Below are positions 1 through 9,600 of a stretch of 64,000 nt of DNA, piece after piece; the stretch's first letter is position 1; every line of letters starts with the position of its first letter. Below the pieces are notes generated by a model. It saw nothing but the letters and a program-made list of their open reading frames with translations. It was not told where the DNA came from and did not search any database. The stretch lies in NCBI RefSeq assembly GCF_019331735.1, contig NZ_JAHBBH010000009.1, positions 1-64,000 of the forward strand, written 5' to 3'. This stretch comes from Bifidobacterium miconis. Its GTDB lineage: Bacteria; Actinomycetota; Actinomycetes; Actinomycetales; Bifidobacteriaceae. Both the position numbers and the translations under genes were made by a program.

Positions 1-50
1 GCCGTCATTCCAAGATCAAGCGCGCCCCGTTCCGCCGCATGGGCCGCTGA
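1..50 (+). CDS. 3' end of an upstream gene (partial)
   Basis: The third frame reads RHSKIKRAPFRRMGR and then a TGA stop at 48-50. The basic tail looks like a real protein end. A plus-strand gene is also expected here because a long hairpin at 105-155 sits between this point and the minus-strand transporter genes, as it does at other convergent junctions in the window. Too little is present to name the product. The call rests on context and one short frame. Confidence 0.35.
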   Translation, partial: RHSKIKRAPFRRMGR

Positions 51-104
51 CCCGGGTCACTGACTTGGGCCGTTGACCTTGGCCGTTGGGCGCCGCATAA
101 CACA

Positions 105-155
105 AGTGGCGGTTTTCTTTCGCTGAGCGTGACTCAGCGAAAGAAAACCGCCACT
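105..155. terminator. Bidirectional hairpin terminator, 23-bp perfect stem
   Basis: Arms at 105-127 and 133-155 are perfectly complementary over 23 bp with a 5-nt loop (CGTGA). The stem carries internal T- and A-runs. It lies between the tail of a plus-strand gene and the end of the minus-strand permease gene, so it probably terminates both transcripts. Confidence 0.75.
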
Positions 156-194
156 CGTGATATCACAGGAGGGCAGTCGGCCGCCTCCGCATCA

Positions 195-995
195 TTACCG
201 CGCGTCGGCCGTCCTGTACTGGTGCAGCGCGGTGAACGAGGTCTTGTAGATCAGGATCATGATCAGCGAGTCGGCCATGAGCGTCAGCGCGCTGATCACC
301 GCCAGCACCACGAGCTGGTACTTCGCGGCCGTCAGCGGGTCCGCGCCCGCGATCACCTGGCCGGCCATCATGCCCGGGATCAGCACGATGCCGCTCGACG
401 CGAGCTGCGAGATCGTCGGGATCATGCCGAGCTTGACCGACGAGATGATCGACGGCTTGGCCGCCTCGAACGGCGTGGCGCCAAGGCTGAGCAGCATGTC
501 GATCTCGTAGCGGCGCGCATCCATGTCGGAGAAGAACCGGCTCATCGCCACGGCGATCGCCGACACCACATTGCCCAGCAGCATGCCGCTCATGGTCGCC
601 AGCACGGTCGGCGCGTACCACGGATGCGGGCGGATCACCATCTCCGTGACCACGCACACCTGCAGGATCACGCTCGCCGTGAGCGTCAGGAACACGGACG
701 GCATGACGGAGCGCGGAATGTTCGACGCGCGCGACATGGTGATCTGCACGGCCGCGAGAATCATCACGGCGATCAGGGCGAACACCAGCCACGGATTGTT
801 CTGCTCGATGACGAACTTGAGGATGTATCCCATCGCCAGCAGCTGGATGAGCGAGCGTATCGTCGCCCACAGCATCTGCCGGTGCACGCCGAGCCGCATC
901 GCGTACGACAGGCCGGCGGCCACGGCCACCAGCAGGATGGTGATGATCAGACCCCATACGTCGATGGGGTAGGAGCCTGCGCCCGTGCCGTTCAT
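195..995 (-). CDS. fetB: FetB-like ABC exporter permease (UPF0014)
   Basis: 266 aa, hydrophobic along its length, with about seven membrane segments, the usual size for the FetB/YbbM (UPF0014) family. The stretch MLLSLGATPFEAAKP is the family's conserved cytoplasmic loop. Family members pair with a FetA ATPase and in Escherichia coli have been linked to iron export and oxidative-stress tolerance; the substrate here is inferred. The ATG at 995 overlaps the fetA stop codon (ATGA), so the two are translationally coupled. The gene ends 40 bp from the hairpin at 105-155. Confidence 0.85.
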   Translation of the reverse strand: MNGTGAGSYPIDVWGLIITILLVAVAAGLSYAMRLGVHRQMLWATIRSLIQLLAMGYILKFVIEQNNPWLVFALIAVMILAAVQITMSRASNIPRSVMPSVFLTLTASVILQVCVVTEMVIRPHPWYAPTVLATMSGMLLGNVVSAIAVAMSRFFSDMDARRYEIDMLLSLGATPFEAAKPSIISSVKLGMIPTISQLASSGIVLIPGMMAGQVIAGADPLTAAKYQLVVLAVISALTLMADSLIMILIYKTSFTALHQYRTADAR

Positions 996-1837
996 CGCGT
1001 CGCCTCGCTTTCCCTGAGCTCGCCGCCGTGCGTAGCCGGCACGGCCGCCGCATTCGCCTTGATCTCCGTCAGCGCGCCCGCCTCAAGATGCAGCGTGCGG
1101 GTCGCCCGACCGTCCGCGCTGCGATGCCGCACGCGCACGATCGCCATGCCCTTCTCGCGCGCCGCGTAGGCGAGGATCTCGCCCACCTTGTCCGCGTTCT
1201 CGTCGTCCAGACCGGCGTCCACCTCGTCCGCCAGCATCACCTTCGGCAGCGTGAGCAGCGTGCGCAGCAGACACACGCGCGCCTGCTGGCCCACCGACAG
1301 ATCCTGCGGCGAACGTTCCAGCTCGATGTCCGAGCAGCCCACGTTGTCCAGCGTGCGGCGCAGCGTCGCCTCGTCCGGCCGGCGCTCCTCCAGCGGCGAA
1401 CCGTCGTCGGCGACGCGATGCACGCGCAGCGAGAACGGCATGAGGATAGCCTCGCGCACGGTCGCGCCGGTCAGCGTCGGCCGCTGCGGCAGATAGGCGA
1501 CCTCGCGCCGCCAGCGTTCCGGGCTCATCCTCGATGCCGGAACGCCTTCGAGCGTCAGATCGGCGTTCGCGTGCGGGTTGAGCTGCGCGATCGTCGTCAG
1601 CAGCGTCGACTTGCCCGAGCCCGACGGTCCGACCAGATCGACGATGTCGCCGCTCGACAGCGAGAACGACAGGTCGGAGAAAATCGTCTTCATCTCCCGC
1701 GTTTCGGGATGCCTGTCCGCGCGGCGGAACAGCGACGGCAGCCGGAGCGTCTCGTCCGCCTGCGCGGTGACCTTCGGCATGCGGCACGTCGCATGGGCCA
1801 CGTCCAATAATCGATTCGGTTCACTCATAGCCGCCAT
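992..1837 (-). CDS. fetA: FetA-like ABC transporter ATPase
   Basis: 281-aa ATPase subunit partnering the downstream permease. Walker A is GPSGSGKS at residues 70-77, the Q-loop is near 118, and Walker B (VMLADE) with the catalytic Glu is at 200-205. The signature motif reads LSVGQQ rather than the usual LSGGQ, which fits this branch of small exporters. Two in-frame starts exist, 1837 and 1828 (MSEPN), and neither has a strong ribosome binding site. The start lies about 40 bp from a cluster of 10-bp direct repeats (1877-1907), so the divergent two-component system may control it. Confidence 0.85.
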   Translation of the reverse strand: MAAMSEPNRLLDVAHATCRMPKVTAQADETLRLPSLFRRADRHPETREMKTIFSDLSFSLSSGDIVDLVGPSGSGKSTLLTTIAQLNPHANADLTLEGVPASRMSPERWRREVAYLPQRPTLTGATVREAILMPFSLRVHRVADDGSPLEERRPDEATLRRTLDNVGCSDIELERSPQDLSVGQQARVCLLRTLLTLPKVMLADEVDAGLDDENADKVGEILAYAAREKGMAIVRVRHRSADGRATRTLHLEAGALTEIKANAAAVPATHGGELRESEATR

Positions 1838-1876
1838 GCTACGAACCGGACGCGGTTATGGCGAACCGACGGCGAT

Positions 1877-1907
1877 TCTGAGTGCTTTCTTAGTGAATCT
1901 TAGCGAA
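1877..1907. promoter_or_regulatory. Candidate response-regulator binding site: three 10-bp direct repeats
   Basis: TCTGAGTGCT at 1877-1886, TCTTAGTGAA at 1888-1897 and TCTTAGCGAA at 1898-1907 are in tandem, spaced one helical turn apart, which is the usual architecture of OmpR/PhoB-family sites. Relative to a possible minus-strand -10 (CATAAC, 1860-1855) they fall at about -30 to -60 of fetA. Relative to the plus-strand two-component promoter (TAGCATAGT, about 1956-1964) they lie further upstream. Function is inferred. Confidence 0.5.
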
Positions 1908-2093
1908 AACGATGATGGTGGTTTCCGGATCTCGGCCCCGATGCGCACGCGGACTTAGCATAGTCTGAGACGCGATGGAGTCCGGTGGGACGGACGGTGC
2001 GGTGTGCGGGACCGTGGCGGAATCGCGGCCGCACACGAAGAGAAGGCATACGGACAGGCGCGGCACACCGGCGCGCGGAAAGGAACGTGAACG

Positions 2094-2828
2094 ATGATGA
2101 CCGCCAGCGATACGACGACGGGAGCGAACGATCCGGTCGCGCTGCGCGATCCGGCGCGGCTGCTGCTGCCGGCCGTGCTGCTGATCGAAGACGATCCGAA
2201 CCTCGGCGCGATGACCAGCGAAATGCTGCAGCCGGACTATCGCGTCGACTGGGTCGAAACGCAGGCCGCCGCACGCGACAGACTGCGCCGCGCCGGCTAC
2301 GACGCGCTCATCGTCGACCGTCGGCTGCCCGACGGCGACGGGCTCGACCTGGTCCGCACGCTGCGCGGCGGCGGCATGACCGTGCCGGTGCTCGTCCTGA
2401 CCGCGCTGTCCGGCGTCGACGACATCGTCACCGGCTTGGACAGCGGCGCGAACGACTACCTGTCCAAACCGTTCCACTTTGTCGAACTCGAAGCCCGTCT
2501 GCGCGCGCTGCTGCGTGGATTCCACGCGCAGTCGGCCAGCATTTCCATCGGCGACTGGACGCTCAAGCCCGGCTCGAACGCCGTCGAGGACCCGGACGGG
2601 CATAGCGTGGCGCTCACCGACGCGGAAACGAAGCTGCTCACGGTGATCGCCGGCTCGCCCGACCACGTGTTCAGCCGCGAGGAGCTGCTCGGCCGCGTGT
2701 TCAACGAGGGCGCGGACATGGGCACCGTCGACGTGTACGTGTCGTACGTGCGCGGCAAGACGACGCGAGGGATCATCGACACGGTGCGCGGACGAGGCTA
2801 CCGCATCGGCAGTCCGGTCGCGCAGTGA
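2094..2828 (+). CDS. OmpR-family two-component response regulator
   Basis: 244 aa. The receiver domain (about residues 27-140) has the acidic pocket E32-D33-D34, the phospho-acceptor D75 (LIVDRRLPDGDG), T103 and K125 (DYLSKPF). A winged-helix DNA-binding domain follows (about 150-240; VDVYVSYVRGK near its recognition region). An N-terminal extension of about 26 residues precedes the receiver. The start is ATG-ATG at 2094/2097, preceded by AAAGGA. The cognate kinase gene starts 88 bp downstream. Repeats at 1877-1907 are a plausible binding site for this protein. Confidence 0.9.
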   Translation: MMTASDTTTGANDPVALRDPARLLLPAVLLIEDDPNLGAMTSEMLQPDYRVDWVETQAAARDRLRRAGYDALIVDRRLPDGDGLDLVRTLRGGGMTVPVLVLTALSGVDDIVTGLDSGANDYLSKPFHFVELEARLRALLRGFHAQSASISIGDWTLKPGSNAVEDPDGHSVALTDAETKLLTVIAGSPDHVFSREELLGRVFNEGADMGTVDVYVSYVRGKTTRGIIDTVRGRGYRIGSPVAQ

Positions 2829-2916
2829 GACGCCGCGGCGGGGCAACTCGGCCGATGACGGCGGACGGTGGCGAAACGCGGGATGCGTACACGATTGACG
2901 ACGGAAGGACGGAACC

Positions 2917-3960
2917 ATGGACGATGATCCGAACGGCGGCACGACGAAACCGGGCGGGCGGGCGACGGGCTCGCCGCTGAAACGACTCACCCTGCACGGG
3001 GGAGCGGCGGGGCTCATCAGCCTGCGGATGACGGCCGCCATGGCCGCGATCACCCTGTGCGGCGGCGTTGCGTTCGTGCTCGGCGTGCTGCTCGGCTCGC
3101 GCCACGAGTTCAGCGAACGCGGCCTCGACCCGAACGCCATGTCCGTGACCGAACAGTTCGGCTCGGGCATGATGGTCATCGACACGCGCAAGGCCGTCGC
3201 GTTCACCGTCCTGTTCGTGCTCGGCGTGATCGCCGCCGTCGCGCTCGTCGGCTGGCATTATGCGCGCCGCGAAGTCGAACCGCTCGAACACGCGCTCGAA
3301 CTGCAGAAGGACTTCGTCGCCGACGCCAGCCATGAGCTGAAAACCCCGCTCGCCGTCATCTCCACGCGCATCGACCTCATCGACTTCCGCCGCGCGCACG
3401 GCCAGCCCATCGACCAGCCGCTCGACGACCTGCGCGGCGACGTCGACCGCATGAACGCGATCCTGACGGACCTGCTCGTCGCCGCGCGCGGCGCGGTCAA
3501 CACGCAGCCGGTCGCGCTCGCCGGAGTGATCGCGCAGTCCGCCGACGCGGTCCGTCCGCTCGCCGACAAGCACCGCGTGTCGATCGTGACGCGCGTCGAC
3601 GGCGACCGCGGCCACTTCGTCGTCAACGGCAATGCGGTCGGCCTCTCGCGCTGCGTGGTCGCCGTGCTCGACAACGCGATCGCCCATTCGCCGGACGGCT
3701 CCGACGTCGTCGTCTCGCTCGGATACCGGCACGGCGACGCGGCCATCCGCGTCACCGACCACGGGCACGGCATCGGGGAGAATCCGGAACGCCTGTTCCG
3801 CCGGTTCGCGCGCGACGACGACGGCACCGCGCATCAGGGCTACGGGCTCGGCCTCGCGCTCGCCCGCGACGTGGCGAACCGCTACGGCGGCACACTCGAC
3901 GTGGAATCCACGTCCGAACACGGCACCACCATGCTCATCACGCTGCCGCTCGCGTCCTGA
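2917..3960 (+). CDS. Sensor histidine kinase
   Basis: 347 aa. Two membrane helices (about residues 30-57 and 88-110) flank a short extracytoplasmic loop of about 30 residues. The HisKA motif ASHELKTPLAVI places the phospho-acceptor at His139. The ATPase domain shows the N box (VLDNAIAHSP), G1 (DHGHGIG) and G2 (GYGLGLALA). No clear HAMP domain is visible between the second helix and HisKA. It most likely phosphorylates the regulator encoded just upstream. The small sensing loop suggests an envelope or intramembrane signal; the ligand cannot be read from the sequence. Confidence 0.9.
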   Translation: MDDDPNGGTTKPGGRATGSPLKRLTLHGGAAGLISLRMTAAMAAITLCGGVAFVLGVLLGSRHEFSERGLDPNAMSVTEQFGSGMMVIDTRKAVAFTVLFVLGVIAAVALVGWHYARREVEPLEHALELQKDFVADASHELKTPLAVISTRIDLIDFRRAHGQPIDQPLDDLRGDVDRMNAILTDLLVAARGAVNTQPVALAGVIAQSADAVRPLADKHRVSIVTRVDGDRGHFVVNGNAVGLSRCVVAVLDNAIAHSPDGSDVVVSLGYRHGDAAIRVTDHGHGIGENPERLFRRFARDDDGTAHQGYGLGLALARDVANRYGGTLDVESTSEHGTTMLITLPLAS

Positions 3961-4059
3961 TACGCGGCGTCGTTTCCGTCCGGGCCTGTCCTAAGATAAA
4001 CGGGGCATGGACGTAAACCCGCGGGCGTCTCCGCGGGCGGGCAGGGAAGGAGACGACAC

Positions 4060-4842
4060 ATGCGCACTGGAGGAGGCGTCAGAGCCAAGGCGTTCGAGAC
4101 CGCGCTGCCGTTGACCCTGCCGATCGCCGCCGGATTCCTGTTCCTTGGCTGCTCGTACGGCCTGCTCATGCATGCCAAGGGCTTCGCGTTCTGGTATCCG
4201 GTGTGCATGGCGTACTTCATTTTCGCCGGGTCGATGGAGTTCGTGACCGTGAACCTGCTGCTGTCCGCGTTCAACCCGATCGTCGCGTTTCTGCTGGCGA
4301 TCATGGTCAACGCCCGCCACCTGTTCTACGGGCTGTCGATGCTCGGGCCGTACCGAGGCACGGGCTGGAAGAAGCCGTATCTGATTTTCGCGATGTGCGA
4401 CGAATCGTTCGCGATCAACTCGTCGGCGAAGATCCCGGCGGACGTGGACCGCGGCTGGTTCATGATGTTCGTGAACCTGCTCAACCGCTGGTATTGGATC
4501 ATCGGCACGGCGATCGGCTGGCTGGTCGGCGGTCTGCTGCCGTTTTCCACGAAGGGCATCGAATTCGTGCTCACCGCGCTGTTCCTGGTGATCTTCCTCG
4601 ACCAGTGGATGGGACAGCCGCGGCATGTGCCGGCGATGATCGGCGTGCTCGCGTCCGCGCTGTGCCTGGTCGCGTTCGGCGCGGACCGGTTCATGATCCC
4701 GTCGCTGGCGTTGATGCTGGCGCTGTTCGTCGTGCTGCGGCCATATCTGGACAACCCGCACGACGACACGTCGACCGAGCCGAAGGTCGGCGAGCCGATC
4801 AAGACGGCGAACGAGACGGCAATGGAAGGGGAGTCCCGATGA
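4060..4842 (+). CDS. azlC: AzlC-family branched-chain amino acid exporter, large subunit
   Basis: 260 aa, polytopic, matching the AzlC/BrnF family: an early GCSYGLLM segment, then FAGSMEFV and [10 protein letters not shown], the family hallmarks. AzlC/AzlD (BrnFE) pairs export branched-chain amino acids and sometimes methionine. The start at 4060 has AAGGAG seven nt upstream. The stop overlaps the azlD start (ATGA), so the two subunits are made from one message. The soluble tail ending EGESR is hydrophilic and probably cytoplasmic. Confidence 0.9.
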   Translation: MRTGGGVRAKAFETALPLTLPIAAGFLFLGCSYGLLMHAKGFAFWYPVCMAYFIFAGSMEFVTVNLLLSAFNPIVAFLLAIMVNARHLFYGLSMLGPYRGTGWKKPYLIFAMCDESFAINSSAKIPADVDRGWFMMFVNLLNRWYWIIGTAIGWLVGGLLPFSTKGIEFVLTALFLVIFLDQWMGQPRHVPAMIGVLASALCLVAFGADRFMIPSLALMLALFVVLRPYLDNPHDDTSTEPKVGEPIKTANETAMEGESR

Positions 4843-5174
4843 CCATGACGTTCTGGCAGTCCGTGGCGACGATCGCGGTCGTCGCGATCGGCACGATGCT
4901 CACCCGGTTCATCCCGTTCCTGCTGTTCCCCGAGTCGAAGGAGCCGCCGCGGTTCATCCGCTATCTCGGCGACGTGCTGCCGTACGCGATGACCGGCCTG
5001 CTCGTCGTCTACTCGCTCAAGGACGTCTCGCTCGTCTCCGGCTCGCACGGCGTTCCCGAGGCGATCGCCATGCTCGCCATCATCGGCCTGCACCTGTGGA
5101 AGAAGAACATGCTGCTGTCGATCGCCGGCGGCACCATCCTCTACATGGTTCTCGTGCAGCTCGTCTTCGTCTGA
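4839..5174 (+). CDS. azlD: AzlD-family branched-chain amino acid exporter, small subunit
   Basis: 111 aa with three to four predicted membrane helices, the usual AzlD/BrnE length. Conserved pieces are [12 protein letters not shown] and [22 protein letters not shown]. The start codon overlaps the azlC stop as ATGA, and AAGGGGAG lies just upstream inside azlC. It forms the exporter with AzlC. The gene ends 20 bp before the convergent NagZ-like gene, and no hairpin separates them. Confidence 0.9.
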   Translation: MTMTFWQSVATIAVVAIGTMLTRFIPFLLFPESKEPPRFIRYLGDVLPYAMTGLLVVYSLKDVSLVSGSHGVPEAIAMLAIIGLHLWKKNMLLSIAGGTILYMVLVQLVFV

Positions 5175-5194
5175 CTGCCGCGCGGCTGAGGATA

Positions 5195-6466
5195 TCAGGC
5201 GGCGAGTCCCGTCTCGTATTTGAGGGTCATGACGCGTTCGGCCGCACGCGTGGCCTTGGCGGCGAACGCCGCGTCCGCGCGCGCCCGAGTGAGCAGGCCA
5301 TCAAGAATCGGCTGCACGTACGTCAGATCGCCGATGCACGCCAGGTCGCCGCCCGCCTCGACGAACCGCACGCCGAGCTGGTCGGCCGGCACGCCGCTCA
5401 CGGCCGTCGCCGACAGCGAATCGGAGGTGACCACGCCCTCATAGCCGGTTGTGCCGCGCAGATAACCGTCGATGATCGTCGGCGAGAACGCGGCTGGATG
5501 CTCGGCGTCGATGTGCTGGTAAGTCGCCAGCGACATCATCACCATCGCCGGTCTGGCCTCGCGGATCACGCGCGTGAACGCGCCGATTTCCGGGCCGTTC
5601 AATGCCGTGGTCGCGTCGACGATGCCGTCCGCGGTGAAATCCGTGTTGCCGCTCACCGCGCCCAGCCCGGGATAATGCTTGATCGACGCGGCCACGCCGG
5701 CGTCCCGCATGCCCTGCACGAACGCGATCGCATGATCGGCGTTGCCGTTCGCATCCAATCCGAAATCGCGATCCAGCGCGCCGATCGGAGCGTTGGCGGC
5801 GCGGTCGCCGACCACCGTGTCCACGACCGGCGCCAGATCGACGTTGACGCCGGCCTGTGCGAGCTGCGCGCCCCACGCCGCCGCCGACGAGCGCAACGTT
5901 GCCGCGTCCATGAGCCCCTGACCGACCGCCGACGGCATCGCGTCGAAGCCCGGCCCCTGCAGATGCTGCACGAGCCCGCCCTCCTGATCGGCGGTGATCA
6001 GCAGACGATTCCCGTCCGGAGCATACGATTGCAAGGCATCGGTCGCGGCGCGCACCGACGCGACTCCGCCGTTCCAGTTGCCGATGAGCAGCACCGAGCC
6101 GACGTGCCGGTTCGCGATCAGATCCTGCAGCACGGACGGAGCGCTGCCGGCGAACAATGGCGCCATGATGAGCTGGCCGATCCGCTCCTCGAGACTCATC
6201 GCCGCGACCGCGCGCTTCGCCTTGCCGGCGGGCGAATCGTCGCGTGGCTCGGGCACGGCGTTCGCCTCATGATCGTCGCGGTTCGGCGATGACTGCGGTT
6301 GATTCGTCGGTTCCTGACGAGGGGACTGCGTCGCGGACTGCGCGGGCTTGTTGCCGTCCGCCGTCGTCTGCCCCGCCTGCGCGCACCCGGCCATCGTCAC
6401 CGCCAACGCCGCGCACAGCGCCATCGTCAGCATCATGCGCATCCGCGCTCCGCAACGTCTCGTCAT
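5195..6466 (-). CDS. nagZ: GH3 beta-N-acetylhexosaminidase lipoprotein (NagZ-like)
   Basis: 423 aa from the ATG at 6466, which has GGAAGGG directly upstream; an alternative ATG lies at 6478. A lipoprotein signal ends in TMAGC (Cys28), followed by a Ser/Gln/Pro-rich linker to about residue 75. The glycoside hydrolase family 3 domain has the NagZ motif KHYPGLGAVSGNTD (about 263-276) and the likely nucleophile Asp in TSDSL (about 349). It should hydrolyse N-acetylglucosaminyl linkages of peptidoglycan fragments at the outer face of the membrane. Gram-negative NagZ is cytosolic; the lipoprotein form is typical of Gram-positives. Confidence 0.88.
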   Translation of the reverse strand: MTRRCGARMRMMLTMALCAALAVTMAGCAQAGQTTADGNKPAQSATQSPRQEPTNQPQSSPNRDDHEANAVPEPRDDSPAGKAKRAVAAMSLEERIGQLIMAPLFAGSAPSVLQDLIANRHVGSVLLIGNWNGGVASVRAATDALQSYAPDGNRLLITADQEGGLVQHLQGPGFDAMPSAVGQGLMDAATLRSSAAAWGAQLAQAGVNVDLAPVVDTVVGDRAANAPIGALDRDFGLDANGNADHAIAFVQGMRDAGVAASIKHYPGLGAVSGNTDFTADGIVDATTALNGPEIGAFTRVIREARPAMVMMSLATYQHIDAEHPAAFSPTIIDGYLRGTTGYEGVVTSDSLSATAVSGVPADQLGVRFVEAGGDLACIGDLTYVQPILDGLLTRARADAAFAAKATRAAERVMTLKYETGLAA

Positions 6467-6691
6467 CAGCCCTTCCATGCGCCCGATTATCGCACATGCC
6501 TCGCAACGACTCCATCATGCACCGTGCGCATGCGAGCCGTTGCGGGACGCCGGATCGGCCGCAGACCGCCGCCCCGGCGTCGTACAACCCCGGTACCGCA
6601 ACATCGCAAACGACAGGATGCCGAAAACCGCGAGAACGCGGGAAAAGCTCTGGGCGAAGGCCCTTCCGCACCTGACGATACGCTGGGAGGC

Positions 6692-9600
6692 ATGTCATTT
6701 TTCGATGCTTTCGGACCTCTATTCGACCCTGACGAACGCCCCGGCGCCAGCCGTCGCAAGGCCACGGACGACGATCCGGTGATTTTGGACGTGCAGACGG
6801 ACGGCGACGACGCCTCGGCGCGTCAGACGTACGACGGCGCCGCCGGCCAGCCTCCGCGCCGCCCGACCAATCCGCGCATCGCGCGCCGGCCCGGCCGGCC
6901 CAAACCGAACCGCGGATCGGCGATCCTCATCGGCGTCGTCGCGGCGCTCGTGATCGCCGTCAGCCTGTTCTTCGGCCTCGCGCAGTTCCTCACCGACCTC
7001 ATGTGGTACGGACAGCTCGGCTTCCAAAGCGTCGTGTGGACGCAGCTGGGCACCAAGGTCGGCCTGTGGGTCGCCTACGCGCTGCTCATGGCCCTGACCG
7101 GATTCGTGTCCGCCATGCTGGCGATCTGGGCGCGCCCCGACTCGTCCGACGGTTCGACGATCCGGCTCAACGGCGACGTGATCGAAATCGGCAAGGGCGT
7201 GGCGTCCCAGACCGCCCGCCGCGTGGCCGTCGTCGTCTCGCTCGTCGTCGGCGCCGTGTTCGGCTCCCAGTTCAACGCGAACTGGGCCGACGTGCTGCTC
7301 ATGTTCAACGCGCAGCCGTTCGGCACCACCGACCCGCAGTTCGGCCTCGACAACGGCTTCTACGTGTTCGTGCTGCCCGGCCTCAAGCTCGTCGTGGCCG
7401 CCGTCTCCATGCTCCTGTTCATGGGACTGCTGTTCTCGCTCGTCACGCACGTGCTCATGGGCGGCGTCCGCTTCACCATGCCCGTGCACGGCCGCGGCAT
7501 CCTCGACGTGACCAAGCGCGCCCGCCGCCAGATCGCCGTCTGGTTCATGCTCAACATGGTCGCCTGGGCCTCGCGGCAGGTCATCGGCGTGTTCACGCAC
7601 CTGACCGAACAGGGCAGCCGCATCACCGGCGCGACCTACACCACCGTCAACGCGACCATCCCCGTTACGTTCGTCATGGCCGCGATCACCGTCATCCTCG
7701 GCGTGTTTCTCGGCATCTGGCTCATGCGCTCGCACGCGCTCGAAGGCCCTGCCAAGCCCACCGTGCGCGCCGCCGCCGCGCTCAAGGCATGGCGCGCGCC
7801 CGTCGTCGCCATCGCCGCCGCGCTCGTCGTTTCCATGGTGCTCACCGTCGTCTGGCCGATGCTGCTGCAGCGCTTCAAGGTCAACCCGAACGCGCAGGAA
7901 ATGGAATCCACGTACATCCAGCGCAACATCAAGGCCACGCAGCAGGCGTACGGGCTCGACAAGGTGAAGGTCGAACAGTATCAGGCCACCACCAAGGGCG
8001 AATCCGGCGCGCTCGCCAGCGAGGCGGACACCACCGCGCAGATCCGACTGCTCGACCCGCAGATCGTCTCGCCGACGTTCAAGCAGCTGCAGCAGTCCAA
8101 GCAGTACTACACGTTCGCCGACACGCTCGCGGTCGACAAGTACGAGGTCGACGGCGAAAGCCAGGATACGGTCATCGCCGCGCGCGAGCTCGACCTCGAC
8201 GGCCTCGACAACCGCAACTGGGTCAACGACCATACCGTGTACACGCACGGATACGGCGTCGTCGCCGCGTACGGCAACAAGGTGACGGCCGACGGCCAGC
8301 CGAAGTTCTTCGAATCCGGCATCCCGACCCAGGGCAAGCTCACGGATTCCGAGCAGTACGAGCCGCGCATCTACTTCTCGCCGAACGCGACCGAATACTC
8401 GATCGTCGGCGCGCCGGAGGGCACCAAGTCGTGGGAGTTCGACTACCCGACCGGCTCGGAGGGTGCGACCACCACGTTCAAGGGCGACGGCGGCCCGTCG
8501 GTCGGCAACATCTTCTCCCGCCTGCTGTACGCGATCCGCTTCGGCTCCGACCAGATCCTGTTCTCCGACCGCGTGACCAGCGCGTCGCAGATCCTCTATG
8601 ACCGTTCCCCGAAGGCGCGCGTCGCCAAGGTCGCCCCGTATCTGACGCTCGACGGCCGCGTCTACCCGGCGGTCGTGGACGGTCGCGTCAAGTGGATCGT
8701 CGACGGCTACACGACCTCCGACGCGTACCCGTATTCGCAGATGACCGATCTGGGCGCGGCCACCGCCGACTCCACTACGGAAACGTCGGACACGGTGCAG
8801 GGCCTCGGCTCGCAGCAGGCCAACTACATCCGCAACTCGGTCAAGGCCACCGTCGACGCGTACGACGGCTCCGTCGACCTGTACGTGTGGGACACGTCCG
8901 ACCCGGTCATCAAGGCGTGGCAGCAGGTCTTCCCCGGCCAGTACCACCAGCTCTCCGACATCTCCGGCGACCTGATGAGCCACCTGCGCTACCCGGAGAA
9001 CCTGTTCAAGGTGCAGCGCGAGTTGCTCGCCAAGTACCACGTCTCGTCGGCCAACCAGTTCTTCTCCGGCGAGGACTTCTGGCAGACGCCCGTCGACCCG
9101 ACCGAATCCGAGGCCGCACAGGCCAAGGACATCCTGCAGCCGCCCTACTATCTGACGCTGCAGACCGGCGGCACGAACGAGCCGATCTTCTCGCTGACCT
9201 CCTCGTACATCCCCGCCGGCACGTCCACGCGCGAAATCCTCACTGGCTTCCTGTCGGTCGACTCCGACGCCGGCAACGAGAAGGGCGTGATCGGCGCGAA
9301 CTACGGCACGATCCGCCTGCAGGAACTGCCGAAGGACTCCAACGTGCCCGGCCCCGGACAGGCGCAGAACAACTTCAACGCGGACGCGGACGTGTCCAAG
9401 GAGCTGAACCTCCTGCAGTCCGGTTCCACGAACGTGGTGCGCGGCAACCTGCTCACCCTGCCGCTCGGCGGCGGGCTCGTGTACGTGCAGCCGGTGTACG
9501 TGAAGTCCAGCGGCTCGACGTCGTTCCCGCTGCTCAAGAAGGTGCTCGTCGCGTTCGGCGACCAGGTCGGGTTCGCCGACACGCTCGACGAAGCGCTCGA

